DNA from: Dokdonella sp.
GTDB taxonomy: Bacteria; Pseudomonadota; Gammaproteobacteria; Xanthomonadales; Rhodanobacteraceae
Length of the DNA: 64,000 nt
Reading direction: 5' to 3'
Assembly: GCA_019634795.1 (NCBI GenBank)
Contig: JAHCAR010000001.1
Span: 434,001-498,000, forward strand
The stretch's first letter is position 1. Every line of letters starts with the position of its first letter. Below, piece after piece: positions 38,794 through 46,985 of the stretch. The notes under the pieces were generated by a model. That model saw only the letters and a program-made list of their open reading frames with translations. It was not told the origin of the DNA and made no database searches. Made by a program: the position numbers and the translations under genes.

Positions 38794-39813
38794 TCAATCG
38801 CCCATCTGTTTCTGGCGATGCTCCCAACGCTCCTGGGCATCGAGGCACAGGGTCGCGATCGGGCGTGCGTCGAGACGCTCGAGGCCGATGTCCTCGTCGG
38901 TTTCCTCGCAGAAGCCGTAGCGGCCTTCTTCGATGCGCTTGAGCGCCTTGTCGATTTTCGAGATCAGCTTTCGGTAGCGGTCGCGCGTCCTCAACTCGAG
39001 CGAGTTTTCGGTTTCGCGGGTGGCGCGCTCGGCTTCGTCACCGACGTCGCGGACCTCGTCGCGCAGGTTCTCGATCGTCTGCTTGGACTCCTCGACCAGA
39101 TCCTCGCGCCAGCTCTGCAGCTTGCGCCGGAAGTATTCGAGGTGCCGGGGATTCATGTACTCCTCTTTGGCCGACGGGCGATAGCCCGCGGGCAATTCGA
39201 TCGTGGTGTTGGTCGGCAGCGCGTAGCGGCCGTCCTGCATGGTCACGCCCTTCTCCTTCATGGAAGGAACGGCAATGGCCTTGTTCTTCGCATTCTTTTT
39301 CGATGATGCCGGTGCAGCTGTCGTGGTTTCGGTCACAGAAGACTTGGTGTTCTTGGAGAGAGGGATTGAGGACTTGCCGGAACGAGTCGGCTTGCCGACG
39401 GATTTTTTTGCCGAGGCCGGTGCGGGCGGGACGCGCTTCACTGATGCGCTGCCGGCTGCCTTGCCCGGTTTTGCCGATTTGACTGCCTTGTCCGGCTTGG
39501 CTGGCTTGGCGGGTTTCGCGGATCTGGCCGGTTTTGCCGGAGCCGCGCTCTTCTTCGCCTTGGCCACCTTCGCTGGCGTCTTGCCCTTGGCTGCGGCGAT
39601 CGACTTCTTCGCCACCGGCGCTGATTTTTTCGAAGCAGCCGCCTTCTTCGACGTGGACTTCGGGACGGCCGGCTTTGCCTTTGCAACGGGCTTGGCTTTG
39701 GACTTGGCCGCCTTCACCGCGGGCTTGGCCTTCGGCTTGGCCGCGGTCCTGGCGCTCGCGGTCGTCTTGCCGGACTTTGCGTTCGCCTTGGGTTTCTGTT
39801 TGGTTTTCGCCAT
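38794..39813 (-). CDS. dksA: RNA polymerase-binding factor DksA with long basic N-terminus
   Basis: Secondary-channel binding regulator that works with ppGpp on rRNA and amino-acid promoters. It has 339 aa, more than twice the E. coli length. Residues about 1-170 are a low-complexity Lys/Ala/Pro-rich extension (repeated AKPAKPAK-like units), resembling histone H1-like tails. The DksA core starts near MNPRHLEYFRRKLQSWRED and continues with the coiled coil and tip segment (VRDVGDEAERATRETE). The zinc-finger region has only two of the four usual cysteines: FCEET and LCLDA replace CxxC. This corresponds to the cysteine-poor, possibly zinc-independent DksA type. Similar extended proteins occur in Xanthomonadales. 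Confidence 0.92.
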   Translation of the reverse strand: MAKTKQKPKANAKSGKTTASARTAAKPKAKPAVKAAKSKAKPVAKAKPAVPKSTSKKAAASKKSAPVAKKSIAAAKGKTPAKVAKAKKSAAPAKPARSAKPAKPAKPDKAVKSAKPGKAAGSASVKRVPPAPASAKKSVGKPTRSGKSSIPLSKNTKSSVTETTTAAPASSKKNAKNKAIAVPSMKEKGVTMQDGRYALPTNTTIELPAGYRPSAKEEYMNPRHLEYFRRKLQSWREDLVEESKQTIENLRDEVRDVGDEAERATRETENSLELRTRDRYRKLISKIDKALKRIEEGRYGFCEETDEDIGLERLDARPIATLCLDAQERWEHRQKQMGD

Positions 39814-39930
39814 TTCCGTCCTTACCTTGTGACTCGGCGGCGGCGTGTTATAGCCTAAGTACCCCGCCCCGGCAACCGCTGCTTCATGCGCTGCGGTCGA
39901 CGCCTTACTGCGCCAAACACTATCACCACC

Positions 39931-40200
39931 GTGTCCCGGCTTATCCTCTTACTGTTGGCATTTTACAAGCGCTTCATCAGTCCGTGGCTCGGGCCGCGCT
40001 GCCGTTTTCATCCGAGCTGTTCCGATTACGCGCGAGTGGCCGTGGCCCGATTCGGCAGCTTGCGTGGCAGTTGGCTCGCGCTGAACCGGCTGCTGCGATG
40101 CCAACCGATGTGCGAAGGCGGCCTCGATCCAGTGCCCGAGAATTTCAGCTGGCGACCGTTCCTGCGCGCCAGCCAACCCGATGGACACGACCATGAGTGA
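39931..40200 (+). CDS. yidD: YidD, membrane protein insertion efficiency factor
   Basis: Small membrane-associated protein linked to YidC/Sec-dependent insertion, about 89 aa. Conserved motif set: [24 protein letters not shown], with the paired cysteines, then [21 protein letters not shown]. The start is uncertain: GTG 39931 ([14 protein letters not shown]) gives the usual short N-terminus, while an ATG at 39886 would add 15 residues; neither has a good ribosome-binding site. It usually lies between rnpA and yidC, but here it stands alone upstream of a peptidase gene. Confidence 0.9.
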   Translation: MSRLILLLLAFYKRFISPWLGPRCRFHPSCSDYARVAVARFGSLRGSWLALNRLLRCQPMCEGGLDPVPENFSWRPFLRASQPDGHDHE

Positions 40201-40299
40201 CGAAGCGGCCGTGCACGCGCAAACCGCGATGCAAGGACATGGCTTCATCGCTCGAATGCTCCGAACCGCTCCCGGCGAGTCGCTGCAGGGAGTCGCCCG

Positions 40300-41127
40300 T
40301 TGAGGCTCCTGCATCTGCTTCTGGGCTGCGGACTGCTCGGCCTCGCCACGGCAACCCGTGCCGGCGACGCTGCCGATCGCATCGTTTTTCCCGAACAGGC
40401 CTCGCAGGGTGCGATGGTGCTCGGCAAGGTCCCGGCCGGCAGCATCGTCAGCTACGCCGGGCGGATTCTGCGCGTCACCCCCTATGGCACGGTCGGTTTC
40501 GGCATCGGACGCGATGCCACGGGTCCGCTGAGCATCGACGTGCAGGAGCCGGATGGCAGCCACCGGATCGCCCGGATCGAAGTGAGCACGCGCGACTGGC
40601 CGATCGAGCGGGTCAGCGGGGTGCCACCGAAAACAGTTGACCCGCCTCCGCAGATCGCCGCGCGGATCCGTCGCGAGCAGTCTGCCGTCGCTGCCGCGCG
40701 CGAGCGCGACGATGCAAGAACCGATTTCACCGAGACTTTCATCCGCCCGCTCGAGGGGCGCATCAGCGGGCGCTTCGGCAACCAGCGCATTTACGACGGC
40801 AAGCCGGGATCCGCGCATTCGGGCATGGACATCGCGGCGCCGCGCGGAACGCCGGTAAAGGCGCCGGCCAGCGGCATCGTCAGCTTCGCCGCCGACGATC
40901 TCTACCTGACCGGCGGCACGCTCGTCATCGACCATGGCCATGGCTTCAGCAGCAATTTCCTGCACCTGTCGAGGCTCGACGTGAAGGTCGGCGAGCGCGT
41001 CGAGCAGGGCCAGGTGATCGCGGCGGTCGGGGCCAGTGGCCGCGCCAGCGGTCCGCACCTGCACTGGGGCATGAACTGGTTCGATGTCCGCATCGATCCG
41101 CAACTCGTGCTCACGCGGACACACTGA
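40300..41127 (+). CDS. M23-family (LytM-type) peptidoglycan endopeptidase
   Basis: Exported metallo-endopeptidase, 275 aa. The TTG start at 40300 has GGGAG eight bases upstream. A signal peptide (LLHLLLGCGLLGLATATRA) is followed by a beta-rich N-terminal region and a short Ala/Arg-rich linker. The C-terminal LytM domain (about 150-270) has SAHSGMDIAAPRGTPV with the zinc-binding His and Asp, and GPHLHWGM with the HxH pair, so the catalytic set is complete. It cuts peptide cross-links of peptidoglycan or an activator target. Its last 216 bases are duplicated at 43394-43609. It is convergent with an acyltransferase gene, with a 12-base gap. Confidence 0.88.
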   Translation: MRLLHLLLGCGLLGLATATRAGDAADRIVFPEQASQGAMVLGKVPAGSIVSYAGRILRVTPYGTVGFGIGRDATGPLSIDVQEPDGSHRIARIEVSTRDWPIERVSGVPPKTVDPPPQIAARIRREQSAVAAARERDDARTDFTETFIRPLEGRISGRFGNQRIYDGKPGSAHSGMDIAAPRGTPVKAPASGIVSFAADDLYLTGGTLVIDHGHGFSSNFLHLSRLDVKVGERVEQGQVIAAVGASGRASGPHLHWGMNWFDVRIDPQLVLTRTH

Positions 41128-41139
41128 CCCGCTCTTGAT

Positions 41140-42270
41140 CTAGCCTGTTCGGTGGGGAGGCTTGCGGCGCAGGAAGGGCTGCTCGATGAAGCGGTGCGAC
41201 AGATGCGCAACCATAACGGTCGCCGGCACCACGAAGGCAAGAAGCGACCAGAATCGCGCCGCCGGGTCCATCGAGTCGGGCAGATGCGCGAGGATCGGGA
41301 CCAGGATAGGCATATGCCACAGGTAGACACCGAAGCTGATTTCACCGAGGTAGCGCAACGGTCGATTCGCCAGCAGCGCGGCGACCGGCGCCACGCCCCA
41401 GGCGCTGGCGAGCAAGATCGGCACGAGGCAGACGGAAAACAGCGTGTGCCAGACGAACAGAAGCGGATGGCCGCGCCAGTAGGCGTCGCCAACCCGGAGT
41501 ATCACCGCGCCGAGCAGGGCAATGCCGACGAGACCGGCAAAAAGCCACAACGCCGGCTGCCGCGGCCGCCATTGGGCGAGGCTGGCGGCGACGAAGGCGG
41601 CGCCACCGAGCATGCCGATCACGAATTGGTCGAGGCGCCCCGGCAGGCGCTCGATCATGATCACGCGCATTGGTTCGGACACGCCCAGATAGGCCAGATG
41701 CAGGAGATAGCGCGTAACAAGAGTCACCGCCAGGGCTGCGATCAGTAGCCAGGGCCAGTATCGGCGATCGATCAAGGGCGCGATCAGTGGCAGCAGCAGG
41801 TAGAAGCCGAACTCGATCGGCAAGGTGAACCAGACTCCGAGCAACGGGTCGAAACGCGGTTCGCCGAGATTGAACCAGAGGAACATATGGGCGACCAGGG
41901 CCTTGCCGTCGAGCGTCTGCCCGTAGCCAAACACAGCGGCCACCAGCAAGAGCAGGGTTAGTTGGGCGATATAGGCTGGATAGATCCGTAGAACACGACG
42001 GAGCAGATAGCGCCCAGTGTCGGGGCGTGGCGCGCCGCCGTAGCGCCATTGGGCGAATGGCAGCACGAGCAGGAAAGCGGACAGGCAGAAAAATAGGTCG
42101 ACACCAGCCCAGCCCAGATTCATGAACCAGCCAAGCTGGACCGAACCTGTTCCCGGAATGGCCAGGGCCGGCGCGCCGCTCAGTGCCCAGGCATGAAACA
42201 GCAGCACCCAGAGGGCCGCGAAGCCGCGCAATCCGGTCAATGCAGGCAATTCGGGGAGGCGTTCGCTCAT
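41140..42270 (-). CDS. Acyltransferase family 3 membrane protein, copy 1
   Basis: Polytopic O-acyltransferase of the OafA/YrhL type, 376 aa with about ten membrane helices. The N-terminal motif ELPALTGLRGFAALWVLLFH contains the Arg and His of the family, and FFCLSAFLLVLPFAQWRYG is also typical. The start is ATG 42270 (M-SERLPELPAL); an upstream TTG is ignored. Members transfer acetyl or other acyl groups to sugars of surface polysaccharides or other exported molecules; the substrate is not evident. It is paralogous to the gene at 43656-44807, and both come from a tandem duplication. Its presumed upstream partner, a methyltransferase, is broken (see 42350-43393). Confidence 0.86.
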   Translation of the reverse strand: MSERLPELPALTGLRGFAALWVLLFHAWALSGAPALAIPGTGSVQLGWFMNLGWAGVDLFFCLSAFLLVLPFAQWRYGGAPRPDTGRYLLRRVLRIYPAYIAQLTLLLLVAAVFGYGQTLDGKALVAHMFLWFNLGEPRFDPLLGVWFTLPIEFGFYLLLPLIAPLIDRRYWPWLLIAALAVTLVTRYLLHLAYLGVSEPMRVIMIERLPGRLDQFVIGMLGGAAFVAASLAQWRPRQPALWLFAGLVGIALLGAVILRVGDAYWRGHPLLFVWHTLFSVCLVPILLASAWGVAPVAALLANRPLRYLGEISFGVYLWHMPILVPILAHLPDSMDPAARFWSLLAFVVPATVMVAHLSHRFIEQPFLRRKPPHRTG

Positions 42271-42702
42271 GTGGATGAGGGACTCGGTGGGGCCGGCTAG
42301 TGTAGCCTCTGCCAATGCACCGAAAGCAGCTGCGCCGAGGCAGGCACACTCAGTAGGCCCGCTCGAGTTCCGAAACCGAGCGCTGCATCGATGGGCTCAC
42401 CATTTCGCCGCCTCCGTCAAGCGGGGCAAAACCTTATCTGCCCGCCATCGGCGGATGGTGGCCTCTGCATTGTGCTCCACCACCGCCGGCTGTGTTTCAT
42501 TCGGCGGGCCACGAGGCCGCGCCACTCACCCTTCTGGTTCTGGCCCGAGTCGGCGCCCTTGGCGTTGCCGCCCCACACAGGCATCGGTCGCCGTCGTCAG
42601 CTCCAAGAGGCCGCAGGGTCTGCTGAATCCTGGGTGCCGGCGCAAGCGTCGGGCCAAGCGTTGCTCGCCGCTGCGACGGGCGGTCTCGCACATCACAAAG
42701 GA

Positions 42703-42766
42703 CTGACGGTGCGCGCCACTCAGAACCCGGGTTTATCCAAGCCCATTTCTGGTTGCGCACCGTCAG
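42703..42766. repeat. 12-bp inverted repeat inside the insertion
   Basis: CTGACGGTGCGC at 42703-42714 and GCGCACCGTCAG at 42755-42766, separated by 40 bases. It lies next to the truncated end of the transposase remnant. It may be an element end or a structured RNA; the function is unknown. Confidence 0.45.
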
Positions 42767-42799
42767 AATGTCATCCAAACAGGTGCGCGCTGTCGAAGC

Positions 42800-43014
42800 T
42801 GCCGCCATGGCCGAGCAGACCATCGGCCAACCAGTACCCGTTGTAGGTTACTCCACCGCAACCCCGACCAATTGCTCCCGAAACGGCTCCAGCGCCTTGA
42901 GCACGACGGGCAGGTCGTTCGGCAGGCCCCGCTCCAAGATCATCCAATCAACCTCGTCAATGACCGGCACGACCCGTTGTTGGAATGCAAATCGATTGCT
43001 GGGTAAAGTGACAT
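42800..43014 (-). pseudogene. IS110-family transposase remnant, N-terminal part
   Basis: From the ATG at 43014 the reading is MSLYPAIDLHSNNG, the start of IS110-type DEDD transposases (AIDLHSNN). After one frameshift it continues VIDEVDWMILERGLPNDL and VVLKALEPFREQLVGVAVE. A second frameshift leads to TYNGYWLADGLL, and homology then stops. Only about 70 of roughly 340 codons remain, so it is inactive. The segment lies inside the broken methyltransferase copy. Imperfect 12-base direct repeats CGATGGGGCCAC (43063-43074) and CGATGGGCTCAC (42389-42400) flank the inserted stretch. Confidence 0.75.
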
Positions 43015-43393
43015 TGCCGTCTCCTGCCCTTTGGACTCTTGAGCCGCGGCACCATCGTGAACCGATGGGGCCACCTGTGACTGGAAGCGGCGCTATGAGT
43101 TTTCAGATGGCAGTGGGAGTCGCAGGCCATCAGGCGGGCGTCGGCAAAGCGCTTCCGGCACCAGCCCGGTGGCCTCGGTATGAAACCTGCCATGTCGGCC
43201 TCGACCGGATCGCGCGAACTGAACAGTTCGATGAAGGCCAGGCCATCGAGCAATTCGGCGAAGCCCGACAGTCCGCGCACCAGTTCGGGAGCGCGCAAGT
43301 AGTGGAGGACGTCGGAACAGACGATCAGATCGAAGCGATGATCGAAGCGCAGTTCGGCCGGGTCGGAAGAGCGCGCCAGGCGCAGGTTGCGTG

Positions 43394-43649
43394 CGCCGCC
43401 GACGATCTCTACCTGACCGGCGGCACGCTCGTCATCGACCATGGCCATGGCTTCAGCAGCAATTTCCTGCACCTGTCGAGACTAGACGCGAAGGTCGGCG
43501 AGCGCGTCGAGCAGGGCCAGGTGATCGTGCCAGTCGGGGCCAGTGGCCGCGCCAGCGGTCCGCACCTGCACTGGGGCATGAACTGGTTCGATGTCCGCAT
43601 CGATCCGCAGCAGGTACTGGACGCGGCCAACCATTCCATCAGCCATTGA
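43394..43649 (+). pseudogene. Fragment of M23 peptidase (duplicate C-terminus)
   Basis: 216 bases (43394-43609) match 40887-41102 of the intact peptidase with no indels and about six substitutions by eye, then diverge to a TGA at 43647-43649. It keeps the HLHWG half of the zinc site but lacks the HxxxD half, the signal peptide and a start. It joins directly to the methyltransferase body at 43393/43394. A longer open frame running in from 42753 is fortuitous. Confidence 0.88.
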
Positions 43650-43655
43650 GGCGGT

Positions 43656-44807
43656 TCATTGCCGGTGCGCCGGCTTGCGGCGCAGAAAGGGCTGCTCGAT
43701 GTAGCGATGCGAGAACTGCGCAACGACGATACTGAGCGGAAAAACGGAAACCAACAAGGTCCAGAACTTCGCAGCCGGGGACCAGGATTCCGGCAAGTGC
43801 GGGAGAATCAAGAGAAGAATCGGCACGTGCCACAGGTACACGCCGAAACTGATATCGCCCAGATAGTGCATCGGTCGATTCGCAAACACGCGAATTGCCA
43901 CCGGCGCGCCCCAGGCGCAGGCCAGCAGGATTGGTACGAGACAGATCGAGAACAGCGCGTGCCAGACATACAACAGCGGATGGCCGCCCCAATATTCACC
44001 GGCGACACTGATCAAGGCTGCACACGTGACAATTGCGCCAATCAGGCCAGCGCCAAACCACAACGCAAGCCATCGCGGCTGCCAACCCCGCAACCTGGCC
44101 GCGACAAACGCGGCGCCCGCCAGCATGCCGATGACGAATTGATCGATGCGCCCGGGCATCCGTTCCATTGCAATCACCAGCGTCGAAACCGGTTCATCGA
44201 TGAAAACCAGATGCATGAAGTAGCGATAGCCAATGCTCGTCGTGATCGCAGCGATCAGCAGCCAGACCCAGCGACGTCGATCGATGAAGGGAGCGATCAG
44301 GGGCAGCACCAGATAGAACGAGAACTCGATCGGCAAGGTAAACCAGACACCGACCATCGGCGCAACCCAGTTCCAGCCAATGTAGAACCAGAGAAACAGA
44401 TGGGCGATCAGCTCATGGGCAGTCGGTACGCGTCCATGGTCAAAGGCAGCGGCAGCGAACAACAGGATAGCGAGCTGGAACAGATAGGCCGGATAGATGC
44501 GCAGCACGCGCCGCAGCAGGTATCGACCCGTGCTCGGACGTGTCGCGGAACCATAGCGCCACAGCGCAAACGGCATGACGAGCAGGAACGCGGAGAGACA
44601 GAAAAACAGGTCGACGCCCGCCCAGCCTACGGAAAGCAGGTTGCTGCCCTGCATGAATCCGACTCCGGGAATGCGCAGCGGTGGACCGCCACTCATGGCC
44701 CAGATGTGATAAAGCAGCACCCACAAGGCGGCAAACCCGCGCAACCCCGTCAGCGCAGGCAATTCCGGCAGTCGATGCTGATCAGCATCGGAAATGGGTT
44801 CGCTCAT
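43656..44807 (-). CDS. Acyltransferase family 3 membrane protein, copy 2
   Basis: OafA/YrhL-type membrane O-acyltransferase, 383 aa, with RLPELPALTGLRGFAALWVLLYH and FFCLSAFLLVMPFALWRYG. It is clearly paralogous to the protein encoded at 41140-42270, sharing much of the helix pattern and the C-terminal HRYIEQPFLRRKP ending, but well diverged, especially in loops. Its start overlaps the stop of the intact methyltransferase by four bases, so the two are translationally coupled. The polar substrate it acylates is unknown; the neighbouring methyltransferase and cell-wall peptidase suggest envelope-related modification. Confidence 0.87.
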   Translation of the reverse strand: MSEPISDADQHRLPELPALTGLRGFAALWVLLYHIWAMSGGPPLRIPGVGFMQGSNLLSVGWAGVDLFFCLSAFLLVMPFALWRYGSATRPSTGRYLLRRVLRIYPAYLFQLAILLFAAAAFDHGRVPTAHELIAHLFLWFYIGWNWVAPMVGVWFTLPIEFSFYLVLPLIAPFIDRRRWVWLLIAAITTSIGYRYFMHLVFIDEPVSTLVIAMERMPGRIDQFVIGMLAGAAFVAARLRGWQPRWLALWFGAGLIGAIVTCAALISVAGEYWGGHPLLYVWHALFSICLVPILLACAWGAPVAIRVFANRPMHYLGDISFGVYLWHVPILLLILPHLPESWSPAAKFWTLLVSVFPLSIVVAQFSHRYIEQPFLRRKPAHRQ

Positions 44808-45409
44808 CTGTCAGCGCGTTCCAGCTCAGATACCGACCGCTTCAGATCCGGCGCCAGATAACAATGCGAGCCACAAGCCATGAGCCCGGCCTCGGCAAAG
44901 CGTTCGCGATACCACCTTGGCGAGCGCGCAAAGAACCCTTTTGTATCCCCGTCGACAGGGTCTCTTGAGGTGAACAGCTCGATGAAGGCGAGACCTCCGA
45001 GGAGTTCTTGAAATCCCGACAGGCCCTTGCGCAGCTCAGCGGCTCGCAGGTAGTGGACAACATCGGAACAGACAATCAGGTCGAAACGCCTGTCGAAGCG
45101 CAACTCGGCCAGATCGGCGAAACGCGCCGGACGCAGATTTCGCGAGCGACCGTAACGGCGGATCGCATATTCGCTTGAATCCAGCCCCAGATAGTCGATT
45201 CCAGGTCGCAAGGCGCGCAAGGGTGCACGCCAGATCCCTTCACCACAGCCGATGTCCAGCACGTTGGTGACGGTTCGACCCAGATAGTATTCGGCCAGTC
45301 CGAGAACCATCTGCACCTTGCGCCGGGTTTCCCCGCTCGCCCTGACCCGATGCCTGGGATCACGATACCAGCGGTCGAAATAGGCGCGATCATAGGTTTT
45401 TTCTTTCAT
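44804..45409 (-). CDS. Class I SAM-dependent methyltransferase
   Basis: Soluble Rossmann-fold methyltransferase, 201 aa. Motif I is TNVLDIGCGEGIWRAPL. An acidic post-I strand (IDYLGLDSSEYAIRRYG) and RFDLIVCSDVVHYLRAAEL (motif II/post-II) follow. The N-terminus YDRAYFDRWYRDPRHRV resembles Methyltransf_25/11-type small-molecule enzymes. Substrate unknown. It overlaps acyltransferase copy 2 and is divergent from phaZ. A decayed paralogue lies at 42350-43393, so the methyltransferase-acyltransferase pair was once present twice. Confidence 0.85.
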   Translation of the reverse strand: MKEKTYDRAYFDRWYRDPRHRVRASGETRRKVQMVLGLAEYYLGRTVTNVLDIGCGEGIWRAPLRALRPGIDYLGLDSSEYAIRRYGRSRNLRPARFADLAELRFDRRFDLIVCSDVVHYLRAAELRKGLSGFQELLGGLAFIELFTSRDPVDGDTKGFFARSPRWYRERFAEAGLMACGSHCYLAPDLKRSVSELERADR

Positions 45410-45539
45410 GGGTTCTGGTCAGGATGCTTGTCGCCCATGGTACAGAGTGCGAAGACAGCGGCGAAGAATCCGAGCGGACAGGGCCGCCAGCCCCTTGTAA
45501 CCTGAGCGGCGGACCCGGCGGTCGGCCGGATCAGCCGAT

Positions 45540-45553
45540 TGTGCACTTGCACA
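45540..45553. promoter_or_regulatory. Palindrome upstream of the PHA depolymerase gene
   Basis: Perfect inverted repeat TGTGCA-CT-TGCACA, 57 bases before the phaZ start. TGC-rich palindromes are bound by PhaR-type regulators of PHA genes, so it may be an operator. No regulator gene is nearby, and the assignment is inference. Confidence 0.4.
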
Positions 45554-45610
45554 TATCGCCGGAAGGGCTAAAGATGGGCGGATTCGCCATCGAAATCCGG
45601 GGCCGGCTCA

Positions 45611-46909
45611 ATGCTCTACCACCTGCATGAACTGAATCGCTCGCTGTTGAATCCGCTCGTCGGCTGGTCGGGTGCTGCAGCGCAGCTACTGACCGGCAAG
45701 GAAAACTGGCTGTCCCAGCTACCCGGCGTCCAGCGCCTGGCCGCCGGCTACGAGCTGACCTACCGGCTCGGCAAGGACTATGAGAAACCGCCGTTCGCCA
45801 TCGATTCGGTCATGGCCCACGGCCATGAAACGCCGATTTCGGAAAAGATCTCGATTGCCAAGCCATTCTGCAACCTGATCCGCTTCAAGAGATTCAGCGA
45901 CGACGTCGAAACCCTCGGCGAACTGAAGAACGATCCGGTCGTGCTGGTCGTAGCGCCCCTGTCCGGGCACCACTCGACCCTGTTGCGCGACACCGTGCGT
46001 TCCCTGTTGCAGCACCACAAGGTCTATCTGACCGACTGGATCGACGCCCGCATGGTGCCGCTCTCGCAGGGCGATTTCGGCCTCGACGACTATGTCGCCT
46101 ACATCCAGGAATTCATCCGCCACATCGGCGCCGAGCGCCTGCACGTGATCTCGGTCTGCCAGCCGACCGTACCGGTGATGGCTGCGATTTCCCTGCTCGC
46201 CTCGAACAGGGAGGCGACGCCGCTGACCATGACCATGATGGGCGGCCCGATCGATCCGCGGCGCAGCCCGACCAAGGTCAACGACCTGGCCACGACCCAG
46301 CCGATCGAGTGGTTCGAGAACCATGTCATCCATTCGGTGCCGTCGAACTATCCGGGCGCCGGGCGCAAGGTCTATCCGGGTTTCCTGCAGCACGCCGGGT
46401 TCGTCGCCATGAATCCGAGCCGGCACATGAACTCGCACTGGGATTTCTACGAAGACCTGCGCCGCGGCGATCTCGAGGATGCCGAAGCCCATCGCAAGTT
46501 CTACGACGAGTACAACGCGGTGCTCGACATGCCCGCGCCGTTCTACCTCGATACGATCAAGACCGTCTTCCAGCAGCACCTGCTGCCGCGTGGCCTATGG
46601 GAAATCAACGGCCAGCGGGTCAGGCCCGGCGACATCCGCGATTCGGCCCTGCTCACCATCGAAGGCGAACTCGACGACATTTCCGGGCGCGGCCAGACCG
46701 AGGCGGCGCACGAGCTGTGCTCGGGGATTCCGGCGACGCGCAAGCGCAACTTGCTGGTCAATGGCGCCGGCCACTATGGCATCTTCAGCGGTCGCCGCTG
46801 GCGCGAGACGATCTACCCGCAACTTCGCGATTTCATCGCCGAGCATGCGAAACCTGGCCAGGCCGCCACCGGCAGGGGCAGCCGCAAGCGCAGCAAACCG
46901 GTGGCTTGA
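45611..46909 (+). CDS. phaZ: Intracellular polyhydroxyalkanoate depolymerase
   Basis: Hydrolyses stored poly(3-hydroxybutyrate) granules, 432 aa. N-terminal LYHLHELNRSLLNPLVGWSGA and KPFCNLIRFKR are typical of the intracellular PhaZ family. The nucleophile is a cysteine in VISVCQPTVPVMAA, with the aspartate in EGELDDISGRGQT and histidine in NGAGHYGIFSGRRWRE completing the triad. The C-terminus is basic. No signal peptide is present, consistent with granule association. phaC and phasin genes are not in the window. Start ATG 45611; the ribosome-binding site is weak. Confidence 0.94.
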   Translation: MLYHLHELNRSLLNPLVGWSGAAAQLLTGKENWLSQLPGVQRLAAGYELTYRLGKDYEKPPFAIDSVMAHGHETPISEKISIAKPFCNLIRFKRFSDDVETLGELKNDPVVLVVAPLSGHHSTLLRDTVRSLLQHHKVYLTDWIDARMVPLSQGDFGLDDYVAYIQEFIRHIGAERLHVISVCQPTVPVMAAISLLASNREATPLTMTMMGGPIDPRRSPTKVNDLATTQPIEWFENHVIHSVPSNYPGAGRKVYPGFLQHAGFVAMNPSRHMNSHWDFYEDLRRGDLEDAEAHRKFYDEYNAVLDMPAPFYLDTIKTVFQQHLLPRGLWEINGQRVRPGDIRDSALLTIEGELDDISGRGQTEAAHELCSGIPATRKRNLLVNGAGHYGIFSGRRWRETIYPQLRDFIAEHAKPGQAATGRGSRKRSKPVA

Positions 46910-46985
46910 GCGCCGCCGATCCGCAGCACCTTGGCCGAGCCGCGGCCTCTCGAATTCGCGGAGGCCGTCCGGCTGGCCGCTCCGC

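Larger units (their letters stand above)
42350..43393 (-). pseudogene. Disrupted methyltransferase, copy 1
   Basis: Two pieces of a gene paralogous to the intact methyltransferase at 44804-45409. The body (about 43100-43393) reads from NLRLARSSDPAELRFDHRFD through LIVCSDVLHYLRAPELVRGL to RLMACDSHCHL. The tail (42350-42388) reads QRSVSELERAY and stops, matching KRSVSELERADR of the intact copy. Between them lies an insertion of about 0.7 kb containing a transposase remnant. The first half of the gene is missing and is replaced by a peptidase fragment at 43394. The tail lies 79 bases upstream of acyltransferase copy 1, as expected from the intact module. Confidence 0.8.

Noticed and set aside
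42753..43649. 298-codon plus-strand frame ending in an M23 domain
   Set aside because: The first 210 codons are antisense to the transposase remnant and the methyltransferase body; only the last part is a true gene fragment.
46910..46985. GC-rich imperfect hairpin between phaZ and the sensor gene as a terminator
   Set aside because: The stem is interrupted and no U-tract follows on either strand, so I do not call it.
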